From contig JAZAYU010000038.1 in the NCBI GenBank assembly GCA_038501625.1, positions 1,054,001 through 1,118,000 of the forward strand: a stretch of DNA of 64,000 nucleotides. The letters are read 5' to 3'. Below, piece after piece: positions 1 to 12,029 of this stretch (within the stretch, counting starts at the first letter, position 1; each line of letters begins with the position of its first letter). The notes under the pieces were generated by a model that did not search any database, was not told the DNA's origin, and saw only the letters and a program-made list of their open reading frames with translations. Made by a program: the position numbers and the translations under genes. This stretch comes from Corbicula japonica. Lineage: Eukaryota > Mollusca > Bivalvia > Venerida > Cyrenidae.

Positions 1-955
1 CCCTGGAATCAGCTATGTTTTGCCGTGTGCCTATTTCTGATCGTAACATGGCCATTTATCTCTGTCTTCTTCGCAATTAAATTAACTCAAACCTTCCCAA
101 ATGATCACATCGCAACCATTTATCTTTACCAACCCCATCTTTTATATTCGCCATCTCAAACATTTGTTTTCACATCGACTATAACTTGCATTCACTATCC
201 TTTCTATTAAAAAATAAAACTTCATCGACATATTCAAGAATTTAATTTGCAATTATCATTTTTATCTTTGTCATCTCATTTTTAAGTACTTAACATTTAT
301 CTTTATTATTTTTACCTTGTATCTGCACCATCTCTAACATTAATCATCACCTTATCCGCCAATTATCGTCATCACACCTACAGATATCTTCACTATACTG
401 GACAAAAACTATTACTTTAAAATATTAATTTCATGATTTATATTTGAAATCTCATTTATTTTACTCACCTCCCTCCTTTTTTTCATCGAAGTAACTAACA
501 TTTGTCTTACCATTCTTACCATTAACCAAACCATTATTACCATTTTGTTATCAAGTACTTACCATTTATCTTCACCATGCCTTACAATATATCCTTGCCA
601 CAAATCATAACCACCACCGCCATTTAGATGTGCAATCTCAATTATTTCTATTTGTCATCTCCATTAACGTTAACCATGTTTATCTTTTATTCTAACCAGT
701 TTTCTTCACCATCCCTTGCCATAAATCTTCACCATCTCCGACATTTTTTTCCCAAACTCCACAATTTATGTTCGCAACTTCGCCATTTATCTACACAATA
801 TCTGCAATTTGATTTCTCCATCCTTTATATTTAAAAAATAAACTTCATCGAAATTTTCACTATTTGCCATCTCATTTTTTATTTTTATCTTTGTCATCGC
901 CATTTCTTTATGTACCTTTCATTTCCTTACCACTTATCCTTACCATCCTTTACCA
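1..955. repeat. Diverged lead-in to minisatellite; no gene
   Basis: Pyrimidine-rich sequence with scattered words such as 'catttatcttcaccat' and 'ccatttatctt', a decayed form of the unit that becomes regular after 960. Open frames here are short, compositionally biased (Phe/Ser/Pro/His) and without recognisable domains. I see no gene. Confidence 0.6.
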
Positions 956-2585
956 TGAATCGTTACCATCTCCACCATTTATGCTGCCATCTCCACCATT
1001 TATCTTGCCCACCTCCACCATTTATCTTGCCCATCTCCACCATTTACCTGGCCCCTCTTCACCATTTATCTGGCCCCTCTCCACCATTTATCAGGCCTAT
1101 CTCCACCATTTATCGTGTTCATCTCCAACGTTTATCTTGCCCATCTCCACCAATTATCTTGCCCGTCTCCACCATTAATCATGCACATCACTATTTATCT
1201 GGCCCCTCTCTACCATTTATCTTGCCCATCTCCAACATTTTTCTTGCCCATCTCCACCATTTACCTTGCCAATCTCCACCATTTATCTTGCCAATCTCCA
1301 CTAGTAACTGTTATCTTGCCCATCTCCACCATTTATCTTGCCCATCTTCACTATTTATCTTGCCCATCTCCATTTATCTGGCCCTGCTCCACCATTTACC
1401 TGGCCCCTCTCCACCATTTATCTTGCCCATCTCCACCATTTATCTTGCACGTCTCCACCATTTATCTTGCCCAACTCCACCGTTTATCTGCCCCTCTCCA
1501 CCATTTATCTTGCCCACCTCCACCATTTCTCTTGCCCACCTCCACCATTTATCTTGCCCATCTCCACCATTTATCTGGCCCCACTCCACCATTATCTTTC
1601 CCATCTCCACCATTTATCTTGAACGTCTCCAACGTTTATTTTGCCAATCTCCATCATTTATCTTGCCAGTCTCCACCGTTTATCTGGCCAATCTCCACTG
1701 TTTATCTTGCCCATCTCCACCATTTATCTGGCCCATCTCCAACGTTTATCTTGCCTATCTACACCATTTATCTTGCCCCTCTCCACCATTTATCTTCCCC
1801 ATCTCCACCGTTTATCATGCCCATCTCAAACGTTTATCTTGCCCATCTCCACCATTTATCTTGCCTTTCTCCACCATTTATCTTGCCCATCTAAAAAGTT
1901 TATCTTGTCCACTTCCACCATTTACCTGGCCCATCTCCATCGTTTATCTTTCCCATCTCCCCTGTTTATCTTGCCCGTCTCCAACGTTTATCTTGCCCAT
2001 CTCCACCGTTTATCTTGCCCACCTCCGCCATTTATCTTGCCCATCTCCAACGTTTATCTTTCTCATCTCCACCATTTATCTTGCCCACCTCCACCGTTTA
2101 TCTTGCCAATCTCCACCATTTATCTTGGCTATATCCACCATTTATCTTGCCCACCGCCAACGTTTATCTTGCCGTTCTCCAACATTTATCTTGCCGTTCT
2201 CCACCGTTTATCTTGCCCACCTCCACAATTTATCTTGCCCATCTCCACCATTTATCTTGCTCATCTCCTCCATTTATCTTGCCCATCTCCACCATTTATG
2301 CTGCCATCTCCGCCATTTATCCTGTAATCGCCATCATTTATGCTACCATCTCCGCCATTAATGCTACCATCTTCACCATTTATGCTACTATCTTCGCCAT
2401 TTATGCTGTCATCTTCACCATTCATGCTGCCATCTCCACCATTTTTGCTGCTTTCTCTCACATTTTGCTGCCATCTCCACCATTTTTTCCTGCCATCTCG
2501 ACCATTTATGCTGCCATCTCCGCCATTTATGCTGCCATCTCCACTATTTATCTTTGCCATCTCCACCGTTTATCGTCACAACACC
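956..2585. repeat. 22-bp (then 21-bp) minisatellite, about 70 units
   Basis: The array repeats the unit 'ctccaccatttatcttgccc' plus two bases (22 bp), with point changes (gtttatc, caacg, tctggcc) between units. From about 2290 the unit becomes 21 bp ('ccatctccgccatttatgctg' type). Because 22 is not a multiple of 3, three units make one 66-bp reading period, so every frame encodes the same Pro/Ser/His/Leu-rich peptide in rotation and stays open; this explains overlapping frames of up to 483 codons. In the 21-bp part each frame encodes a 7-residue repeat. There is no signal peptide, domain or flanking splice signal that I can identify. I treat it as noncoding satellite DNA. Confidence 0.9.
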
Positions 2586-2689
2586 TGAAATTTGTATTCC
2601 TCATCCTTGAATAATTAAAAATAGCTTTATCGACATGTTCACGATTTGAATTAGCCCTTTACATTATTTTTCTTTGCTAGCTCCATTCT

Positions 2690-3535
2690 GTTGAGTATTT
2701 AACGTTTATCTTCACAATTCTCTGGATTTATCCATTCCTTACGATTTATCTTCATCTCAGCCATTTATGTTCGCCATGTCCCTTGTTCGTGATACCTAAA
2801 ATCTCTAAGACGTATCACACACCAAGGTTATTGACAGAATCACTTAAAGTTTCTCACAACCAGACAAGTAAAAAAAAATCTTTAAAAATGTACTTACTTA
2901 CGCATTGGTTAGTGAGCCTCTATAAGAAAATAACAACCATGTTAGTGACAACATCTCTTAAAATGAAACTCGCACCTCTGTAAGTGACAAAACCACTCAA
3001 CGTTATTCACACCTAGGTCAGTGACAATCAATAAAAAATAACTGACGGATAGGTTAGTTACTAAAAGAAAATCACAATTACGTTAATGACAGAATCACTA
3101 AAAGGAGCTCATACCTTCTCACAGTTACTTACAACCAAGTAAGTGATAGAATCTCTATAAAGTAACTCACAACCAGGTTAGTGACAGAATTTCTAAAAAG
3201 AAACTCCCAACCAGGTAAGTGACAGAATCTCTAAAACGTTACCCACACCTCGGTTAGTGACAGAATCCATCAGAGTAACTAATAACCAGGTTAGTGATAG
3301 AAGCACTAAAATGTAACCCAAATCCAGGTAAGAAACATAATTTCTGAAAAGAAACACACAATCAGGTGAATGAAATAATCACTGAAGTAACTAAAAACCA
3401 GATTAATGACAAAACTGATAACAAGGTAAGTGAAAAGATCTCAAAGTAACAGATAACAAAGTTTGTGATAGAATCTGAGAAGGCGTATATAACTAGTTAA
3501 GAGACAGAATCAGGGAGTAAATAACAACTTTACTC
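2690..3535. repeat. Diverged ~37-bp tandem array
   Basis: About 20 imperfect units of the type 'accaggttagtgacagaatc' followed by 'tctaaaaagtaactcaca', 36-39 bp each, with many substitutions and indels. Related words recur at 3720-3760, 4820-5000 and 8810-8990. No coding potential. Confidence 0.8.
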
Positions 3536-4400
3536 ATGTCCGGTATGGTTTTCCATATTATCTTTTAAAAGTTCTTATCGCACACTCATAAATTTTGTAT
3601 CGTTAGAAAGAGGACATTTATATGCATTCAATAAAGAAAGAATTTTGGAATTTGAGCCAGTACTGCCGGTTAAGTAATTGGTTTAAAACTGTAGACCGGA
3701 CAAGACTTTTGTCCATTAGCATAGGTTAGTGACGGAATCTTTTAAGTTACTGATAACTACTTTCAAAGTATCGGATATTGTGTTAGACAAGTTCTTTTTT
3801 CCAAATGGAATATTTGAAATTTTTGTCACAGAAGGAATCTAAAATAATTCGAAGAATCATTTGAAGCAAGATCGGTTAATGAAACTGCAGAACACTAGAT
3901 TGCGGTAAGTTAATGAGTTTTAGCAATCACTTTATTTTGAGGTGAAAGTGAAGTGTTTTAATTACTTTATTTTTAAACACCATGATCTCGAATTATTAAA
4001 AAAATAAGTGATTATTTCAATTCTAAAAGATTTAGGTTCTACATCAATTTGATGTTATCGTTTGTTACATAGGTAAAACGGCTTTAGCGTCAATGTGCGC
4101 TGCAAATTGCATGTACATGTTGCAATCAGTGATACAACAATTTCCTATAAACAATAAACATTTGAGGATCTTACCCTTGAAATGCTGATAATCATTACGA
4201 AAATTCAAACTATTGTTATTCAGAATGCGATGTCTAGAATTTGCGAATTTAGGAAATTAATAACGTTCTAGCGTATTATAACGCTAATACGATTGCCTTA
4301 ATTTAAACAAATCTTGCAGTTTTTACCTTAAACTCAACTCGAATAAGTGAGATTCGTGTTCGTTTGAGATTTATGGAAATCGATCTGTTTTCGCGAAAAT
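3536..4400. other. Unassigned AT-rich DNA
   Basis: There are no long frames, no splice-bounded exon candidates and no strong tandem structure. One stray array unit ('aggttagtgacggaatc') lies near 3723. I see nothing else. Confidence 0.5.
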
Positions 4401-4460
4401 TTACGCTCAACATAAGTAAATGCTTTAGAGCTGTAAAGACATGTAACAGCAAAACCTTTA

Positions 4461-4575
4461 CAGCACAAATTTACGCTGTAGGAAGTATCAATGCATCCGA
4501 GACTTTTTCAGCGTAAATTTACGCTGTAGGAAGTAGCACTACTTCCGGGACTGTTTTCAGCGTAAATTTACGCTG
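4461..4575. repeat. Three palindromes at ~49-bp spacing
   Basis: The perfect 18-bp palindrome 'cagcgtaaatttacgctg' occurs at 4509-4526 and 4558-4575, and a two-mismatch version at 4461-4478. The spacers share 'taggaagta'. A partial copy ('aaaatttacgct') lies near 4397. Starts are 48 and 49 bp apart, so this is a short tandem array whose unit contains a self-complementary core. Confidence 0.85.
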
Positions 4576-7440
4576 AAGTATTGACATTTTCAAAAATTGA
4601 ATAAGAATTTTCGTTCCATTTGGGCGAAATGCACGCTGTTAGATAGGTAACAGACGCTGTCAGTGAGTTTAAAACATGTAAAACATGAAAAATAATACTG
4701 TGTACAGGTAAAAATCAAGTTTTTCTCTTCGTTTTTCACCGCTGAACTCAAAAGGGAAAAAAAATTTTCCCTTTTGATTTTGGACAGCGTTTTTGGAGAC
4801 ACGAATCTCCAGAACCTACTAAAAGTAACTGATACATGTAACTATGGAAGATTCAGAATCACAAAAAGTAAAGTAGGTTAGTAATAAATATGTTTTTAAA
4901 CTATTTTATCCAGGTTGGTAGCAGAATCTGTTCGTGAAACTGATAAAATAGGCCAGAGAACGGAAAAGTAAATTGGAACTATGTGGGTGACAGAAAATCT
5001 TAAAGTAACTGAGTTGTGGCCGAAAAACTAGGACCTCTATCAGAAATCAATAACTGATTTTCCAACAGAAACTGATGAATGAATTAGTACGAAAGCTATT
5101 GATTAGCCTTATAAACGAGGTCTTGCTATCTGAAGATTTATACAAATCACCGTCTTTAATGTTCACTCTGGGTTTCTATAAACTTCCTAGCCTATTTATT
5201 AGACTTGTTAGATGGTAACATTAATATGTGTCTCTGTTAGTTTAAAAGACTTACACAAATAACAGGATATTTTAAGTCGTTCGTTACAGCACATCTGGAA
5301 GTGTAATATGTCTGAAAAGAAATATTATGCAGCAATTTGTTTACCAGACAATTGCTTAAGATTAAAACAAGTGTTTGTTTTGTAATGTTATGAATAAGAA
5401 TTGCCTTCCATTTCATGGAATAATTGCTTAATGTAAACAAATTTATTTTAGTGTCGATTGTATTATTTTATATAAAAAAAGAATTTTATTATATTTTATT
5501 TTTTATGAAAAAAGAAAACTTGCACTTACTAGTTGATTAGAACAACTGATTGCTGCAAATAAACAATCGTTAGTAAATATGCGGATAATCCTCTAATATT
5601 TCAGTTATAATTGATCTTCGGTGAATCATTCCTTCATGTCAATGTTGCATCAGTCAGATGGTAAGCTTTCTTCATGCCTCGCTACAAGGCAGAAGAAAAA
5701 CTGCCTTGTATGTGTGTCGCTGTGAGCTCAATTGTCCGCATCAAAATCAACAAATAAGTAAAATGCCAAAATAAAAAAAAATCAGCTACAGTTACTGCCG
5801 TACATGTGTGTCGCAGAATGCCGAACTCCGCATCAGCCAAAATGTCTGAATAGATTAACATCCTATTTTCTTACAGTGACTCAATTTGAAAATGGCAGCG
5901 ACCGACTGATAAAACGACGATGTTTCTGGAATGATTTAACGGATAGTTTAAGTCTTTTGTTTACTTATGTGTTCATTTAGTTTAAAGCCTGGTATATAGT
6001 TTTGCCTTTACCTTATTTATGTTTATTTTAATTGGGTGTATTTGTTAAATTAACTTAATTTAAATTGATTTTACACAAGGAGACTATTTAAATTATTTGA
6101 GTTTGTATTATTTACAGTTACATTGCTAGTTGATGACAAGAGGCGTTTCTCATACTTCTGATACTTTTGATTGGTCATTTTAGAGATTAGTCTTAGATAT
6201 AACCAATTAAGGATTAAACACAGATTCTACACTTAAAAAAGATGTACAGCCTGCTGCAAACACGACAGAAGCAAGCCGTAAAAATAAAGAACATTTTTAC
6301 TGAAATTTGTAGCCAGCCGTCATTTCAAATTTAGCCCAAACTGCTTACACCAGCACTGTACATCTATGTGATTACCAAACTACTTACCATGGCTGTAATG
6401 CTTGAATCCTCCTAGATTTTAAATGTAATAAATCCTATGTTCCGTGACCTCGCAAGCTTTTCTGCCGGTTTCCTCATAATAGGTTTTTCTGTGAAAACAA
6501 AACAAACTGAAAACTTTTAACTCACATCAGGGTAAAAACAATGTTTTATGCATTTTGCAATGAAATACTAGCAAGGTTTCCGACCAGATCTCACCTTTGC
6601 ACATTACTTATGTTTTCACTTATTGACTCTACACCATGGCAAATTGCTTATATTCTGTTGCTTATAGGCAACGTGTGTACATCCAGATAACTTGAATCTG
6701 ATTTGGCTTTAACTGTTTGCTTCTTATTCTGACTAAAAAGCAATCTAATAAAATTTAATAACTTCTCCGTATAAAAATGTTTTTTTCTGAAAACAATGCA
6801 GAATACGAGCTCAATATTTGATAGAAACAATGCCATCAACAGGACAAAATTGCACGACTTCGAATGGAGAAAACATGTTCACTGGACCGTAATATGGACC
6901 GTGAAACAACCTCAATACCATTACAGCCATACCATATGAACAACTCCGTGGCATACTCCAAATATATACCCGAGAATGTCCAAAATCATCAAACACCGTA
7001 ATTGCCAATAATTTTCGACATTATTTATACTGATAATGTCAAAAATTATAAGGTTTCGTCGAAATGTCCGAAATCGTAGCGGCTTTCATAAACTTTCAAA
7101 ACCTACCGTTCTAACAATTCAAAACTGTTTGAATATTAAAATTAGTATAATTATATCATTTATCATTTACATTTTCCGGAAAAATATACATCTGTCACAT
7201 TCTGTAATGTGTCCAAAATATTCAAAAATTGCGCTTTGTTATATCATAAAAGATCCGAATACATTATATGCATCAATTATTTGTTACAACTCAACAAAAA
7301 CTCCAGTTTCTATAGAAAGTATGTGACTGAAGTAGTGTGAAGATGAATTGTGTTGTGTTTGTGCATATTGTTTATTTGTGAAGGTCTTCCTAAAACCATT
7401 ATTGTATAACAACAAAAACAAAACTTGTTGAGAAAAGTTG
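4576..7440. other. No gene recognised; decayed repeat traces
   Basis: Frames of 60-70 codons occur at 4590-4802(-), 5237-5440(-), 6648-6839(-) and 6811-7008(-), but none has a recognisable domain, signal peptide or convincing splice context. Traces of the 'gtaactgataac' family lie at 4820-5000. A hairpin of the type 'cgacattatttata...aatgtc' is at about 7016-7043. Confidence 0.5.
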
Positions 7441-7449
7441 TCAAATGCG

Positions 7450-7505
7450 TTAGTGTCAAATCGTAGATCTGGAGGTCGCAAGTTCAAATCACGCCCAGGC
7501 TTCGA
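7450..7505 (+). mobile_element. Possible tRNA-like SINE fragment (B-box half)
   Basis: The stretch 'gatctggaggtcgcaagttc' followed by 'aaatcacgc' resembles the anticodon-arm and T-arm half of a tRNA, with a B-box-like GTTCAAATC. No A-box half is evident upstream, so this would be a truncated SINE head. Confidence 0.3.
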
Positions 7506-8715
7506 CTCTTACTCGAATCTATGAGCTATATCTGCTTTTAGAGAACTGGTTTCAGCACACAGAAAGTAGTGGTAAGGTGTTGCGAGTTTAAGTGAAAGAG
7601 TCGCTTCACAATAATTTTAGCACTTCATCGTTATTTAACTTTAATGACTACTTGGGACATTGTCTTGTAGAGTAAGATACTTCTACGCAAATACTGTTGA
7701 TAGCCTTGCCCTTCAGCTATTTCAAGGTCATTGCTGTCAGATAACAAAACAATCTATCTACAGGTTGCTAGTTCTAATATGGAAGAACTTCACAAATAAA
7801 CAAGCTCACAGATTTGATTAAAATTACTAACAATGGACATCCAAACAAACATTGTACAGATTCATGTAGGACTGGAAATTTTGATATTTTTATTACGGAA
7901 CACCCAAACATATTTCTCAATGACTAGAAAATCCAGGTGTTTAAAATTGAACCTATATAGATAAGAGACAAAATAATTTTCTTTAGTTTAACATCTGTGA
8001 GCAAAATAAAAAATCAAAACCAACATATCATGCAATCGTAAATTAAATGGCGTCATAACCTTAACAAATAAAACATAGCGGAGTTGCATCCGGGATAACA
8101 AATTTTGTGTCATCATAAAGCTTTTAAAACAAACCTTTTTCAAAGGTGAAAATTTTCAATCAAGAGCAAATCGTTCAGTATCAAAGCCCACTTATTCATT
8201 GATTATTCTGGATGCACTGTTAACAAGCAAGCAACAGAACAGTGAATTTGAATGTGTGTTTTGATGTTTGGTGATGTATGTTGATAAAATCACTTCAGAC
8301 ATTGGGTATATCTCTTCAAGGGGGAAACGTCCATGGCACCAAGTGTACCATATTGAACTTTATGTACAGGCCAAGTGAACAAAACTTTTCAACTCTGCAA
8401 ACAGTGTTAGTTCAACCTCTTACCTCTTATCTTCATCCCATGTCTACCAGTCCATTCTTCTCTTCTCCGCTTTCGGGATATTTTATCGCTTACCGATTGC
8501 GAAATGCGTAATATCTATGCTTGAACCAATCTTATGACAAACTGCCAGAAATGTGTACAATTTAGTTAGTCATTTAGAATTAAGACTAATTAAGATTAAT
8601 TCTAGATTTAGACTTAAAATTTGTCTGCATCCATTAATATCAACATCTAAAAGCATATGGGGGCGAATCCGCAGACATAGCAACTGTTATTTTTCCTGTT
8701 TATCCGACAGCATGG
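7506..8715. other. No gene recognised
   Basis: The longest frame (8278-8511 +, 77 codons) matches no family I know and lacks clear splice context. The rest is AT-rich and unstructured at this level. Confidence 0.45.
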
Positions 8716-8719
8716 AGTA

Positions 8720-9060
8720 AACGCTGGATCAAGTATTATATTCTATGCAAGTATCCGATAACCTCCGGACATATAACTTGGCTGTTTTTGGAATACAAGA
8801 TTTTGCACAAGTAACTGATAACTTGTTCGTTTGGAGTAACAGATTCTGTACAAGTAACTGATAACTTTGTTGTTGGGAATACCAGATTTTGTACAAGTAG
8901 ATCTAACTGATAACGCGCCCGTTGGGAATACCAGATTCAGTACAAGTAACTGATAACTTGGCTGTTTGGAATACCAGATTCCCTACAAGTAAATGACAAC
9001 TTGGCTGTTGTGGGAAAACAAGACTAGCTGCAAGGAACCGGTAACTAGGTCGCTGTTGGT
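8720..9060. repeat. ~44-bp tandem array related to 2.7-3.5 kb array
   Basis: About seven units carry 'gtacaagtaactgataactt' followed by 'ggctgtttggaataccagat'. The 'agtaactgataac' core is shared with scattered units at 3750, 4820 and 4940, which suggests one ancestral satellite that spread or broke up along the first 9 kb. Confidence 0.75.
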
Positions 9061-9486
9061 GCCATTGTCAAACTGTGTTGTTTGTCATTTCCAACATACA
9101 TGTTATGCGTTGATTAATTAACCCGTGCCTTCAAAACAGCTCTATGGTGGGACCTTGCATTATTAGAATACCAGGTTTCATGGTGAACAATCTGTAAATT
9201 TTAAAGACATGGCATACATTGCAAATAAATCACGATACAAAAAATGTTTTAAGGTTATGACGCCATTTAGTCGGATAAGAAGATATTCTGAAATTTTAGC
9301 AATTTTATGTAGCACAAGTGTTATTTACATTTCAAGTGCAAGAATAAACTTTAACAGTCTACTCTTAACAGCCTACTGTAAACTGCTTAATGTCAGGATA
9401 TCTACATACCCCCATGAAACAGGTGTACTCACAGGACTTCTAATGGTCTTGCCAATCTTGAAACAAGTCCTTCCACTGAATAACAC

Positions 9487-9785
9487 AACACAATAAAGTA
9501 TGAATGTCCTCATACTAAGTCACAATAAAGTATGAATTCCTCATACTAAGTCACAATAAAGTATGAATTCCTCATACTAAGTCACAATAAGGTATGAATT
9601 CCTCATACTAAGTCACAATAAAGTATGAATGTCCTCATACTAAGTCACAATAAAGTATGAATGTCCTCATACTAAGTCACAATAAAGTATGAATTCCTCA
9701 TATTAAGTCACAATAAAGTATGAATTCCTCATACTTATTCAAAATAAATTGTATGAATGTCCTCATACTTAGTCAAAACACATGA
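9487..9785. repeat. 31/32-bp minisatellite, about 9 units
   Basis: The unit is 'caataaagtatgaattcctc' + 'atactaagtca' (31 bp), alternating with a 32-bp form containing 'gaatgtcctc'. Each unit has an inverted-repeat core, AGTATGA...TCATACT, and a hexamer AATAAA. Units are nearly identical, so the array is young or homogenised. Confidence 0.9.
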
Positions 9786-9821
9786 TAAAATAGCTGGCTT
9801 CCTGCAGGGGTCTGCTCAACG

Positions 9822-9850
9822 TGATCAATTCCTCCAAAACATCTGTAAAT
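9822..9850 (-). other. Weak candidate terminal exon (minus)
   Basis: On the minus strand a polypyrimidine/AG ('atatttacag') is followed by an open stretch reading VLEELITLSRPLQEASYF and then a stop near 9780. No upstream partner exon is certain; two minus-strand CAG|GTAGGT / CAG|GTATGT donor-like sites at about 10325 and 10503 are the only support. Unassigned, possibly chance. Confidence 0.2.
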
Positions 9851-9978
9851 ATAAAATAAATGCATACATAAATCAATTTCAGGAAACACACATTATAGTT
9901 AACGTTATAGAAAAGGCGACTTCATTGTGATGTTATTTTTATAACTTAATGTGATTTTATAACTTGTTTGCAATTTAA

Positions 9979-9980
9979 TG

Positions 9981-10030
<50 letters not shown>

Positions 10031-10140
10031 GTTGTTGTTGTTGTTGTTGTTGTTGTTATTGTTGTTGTTGTTGTTATTGATGTTCTTATTGATGTTGTTG
10101 TAGTTATTGTTGTTGTTGTTGTCGTCGTCGTCTTCATTGT
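9979..10140. repeat. Trinucleotide microsatellite (ATT)n/(GTT)n
   Basis: Uninterrupted ATT repeats pass into GTT repeats with rare interruptions, ending in a short GTC run. On the minus strand they read as poly-Asn/poly-Ile/poly-Thr, which accounts for the frame at 9905-10357. The non-repetitive upstream part of that frame (about 60 residues) has no recognisable domain. Confidence 0.95.
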
Positions 10141-10504
10141 TGTTTAAAATTTTAAGATGGAGGTGAAACTGAAGGTTTTTTATCCCTGGAAATGGGAATA
10201 TCACAGATAGTGTTGTACTGCGAAACCAATACAACACAACAGCAATAAAAGTTTCATTTGGAAGAAAATTGTCTATACATGAAAATGCAATACTAAAAAT
10301 GTTCAAAAGAGCAATCCTGATACCTACCTGAATTTTTAGAGACGTTACCAGAAGCAAACTTCACTTTTCAAGGCTTCACACATTACGAATCTTATAACAC
10401 CAATCCTCAAATTGCTAAACAGCACTTTACTAAACAAGCAACCCTTGGATAAATAGACAACTATTTTTGAGGTGCTGGTTGACTTAAAGAGAAAAAAACA
10501 TACC

Positions 10505-10730
10505 TGAATTTAAATTTCATAGAACGCCATCCATTATCCTGTATCATTGATTGGACACGTGCTGTTTTGTTCGCTGATCGGTATTTCTAATAATGATTTG
10601 CTTCTCTCTGGCTGGACCATGGACTGCCACATGTCCGCTAGTTTATGCCGCCTGCCTGATCCTCTGGAAACTAGCGATTATGCTGACTACTCCGTGTCCA
10701 TTCTGTCTAAACCTGTGAAAAAATAATATT
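10505..10730. other. GC-elevated island, possible exon, unassigned
   Basis: This block is richer in GC than its surroundings. On the plus strand it reads MDCHMSASLCRLPDPLETSD and on to a stop near 10727. On the minus strand it is bounded by an acceptor-like 'ttattttttcacag' and a donor-like CAG|GTATGT, but all three minus frames contain stops, so it would have to be a noncoding or 5'-UTR exon. The strand is not decidable by eye. Confidence 0.25.
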
Positions 10731-10784
10731 TTTAACATCAATCGTACAGCTGGTATCATAGGGCCTTTACGTAATTTTTGTATA

Positions 10785-10887
10785 GGATACAGTCTATTAA
10801 GACGTTTCTATAGAAAATAGAAGCCGAAACGAGTTCAGCGAGTGCAGGCTTCTATTTTCTATAGAAACGTCTCAATAGACTCTATCC
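10785..10887. repeat. Hairpin with 41-bp arms
   Basis: The arms 10785-10825 and 10847-10887 are reverse complements at 39 of 41 positions (core 'tctatagaaaatagaagcc'), with a 21-nt loop. A second inverted pair follows: 10891-10916 ('tttgaagttgcccaacattt...') with 11034-11060. Together they look like a nested fold-back element of about 275 bp. Confidence 0.85.
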
Positions 10888-11454
10888 GACTTTGAAGTTG
10901 CCCAACATTTGTAGCCATGCGCATGCGCAGTCAAAAATAGATCGATCTATTTTGTTCATTGTAAGATAGAAAATAGATAGGAGTTCTATTGAAATAAATC
11001 GTTGAGGATTTTGAATTTTCATAGCTTCTGATTGGCTACAAATGTAGGGCAACTTCTAAAGATGTTTATCACCTGGTCATGAACACCAGAACTACATGTA
11101 GGTCTGTCTTTATTCATTAAGTAAACAGAAAAGATAATTTTGTGAATGCCAATTATTCCCTTACAAAAATGAAATAAAAGTGTGGCATACTTATCAGCTA
11201 GATGGGTGTTCAGTTGAACACGTGTGTCGTCCTCTAGTGCTATGTCGGAATAAAAATGCAAGAACAAAAGGGCAATGTGACCTTGACCTAAAGAATTTGG
11301 CATCGCCATAAGTTATATAATTTGAAAGTTTGATGGAGATATATAAAGAAATGGCAAAGTTATAGCCAACGTTAAGTTTTCGTGACGGACGGACGAACGG
11401 TCTGACAAAGCGATACCTCTTTATCGCATTTTCTTCGAAAGGGTGACACAAAAA

Positions 11455-11560
11455 AGTAGGTCACTGTCTGAGCATGTAGGTCACTGTCAAAATATATAGG
11501 TCACTGAAAGTGCATGTAAGCACTGTGTCAGTACATGTAGGTCACTGTTCAAACATTGAC
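11455..11560. repeat. Short tandem array of 'catgtaggtcactgtc'
   Basis: About five imperfect copies, 20-30 bp apart, of 'gtaggtcactgt' with changing spacers. It follows a 'cgtgacggacggacgaacgg' block (11381-11400) of the kind that recurs at about 14715 and 43550, so it is probably part of a dispersed repeat. Confidence 0.6.
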
Positions 11561-11767
11561 ATCTCCCACCCATGACCCTTATACAAACCTTAAGCCAAAC
11601 CTTATAATGTAACCATTTATTTTACAATAAATATGCTTAAAATATATAAAATGTAAAACTGGGTCATAGCAATGACGCAGACAGCTTGTAAAATCAATCC
11701 CACTTACAATCAACATACAATGCTTAGAGACTCAAACGATCAACTTAAGTTGTTTCCGCTTATTCGA

Positions 11768-11990
11768 ACCAGGTGGCCTTGGTAGCTCCTTTGGTAAAGT
11801 GTCGGCATTGTATGCAGAGAATCCGAGGTTCTAGTCCTGGTAAAGGCTACTCAATTTCCTTAATTAAACTGCCAAAATTGCATTGTCGGCAGGGCAAATT
11901 AACTCTGGAGCTTCTATTGACGAATCACCGGATCACTCAAAATGTGCAATTTCTTGGATAAATTACCAAGTGAATAAGAAATGTCTCGTG
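11768..11990 (+). mobile_element. tRNA-headed SINE-like element
   Basis: The head reads like a tRNA: an A-box-like TAGCTCCTTTGGTA near 11781 and a B-box-like GGTTCTAGTCC near 11828, about 45 bp apart, closing with 'ggtaaaggctac'. An unrelated body follows. It is not a functional tRNA because I cannot close the acceptor stem, so a SINE or tRNA pseudogene is likeliest. Confidence 0.5.
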
Positions 11991-12029
11991 TTAAGTATGG
12001 AGAAATGTAGAAGCAGTATTCCAGTGGCA

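Noticed and set aside
910..2361. A 483-codon open frame that could be taken for a Pro/His/Leu-rich protein
   Set aside because: It is produced by a 22-bp satellite that keeps all three frames open with the same rotating peptide. No signal peptide, domain or splice context.
9491..9780. CRISPR-like array of 31-bp repeats
   Set aside because: Units are directly adjacent without unique spacers, and the genome is eukaryotic. It is an ordinary minisatellite.
9905..10357. Poly-Asn protein of 150 residues on the minus strand
   Set aside because: More than half is the translation of a trinucleotide microsatellite; the remainder has no recognisable domain and starts without support.
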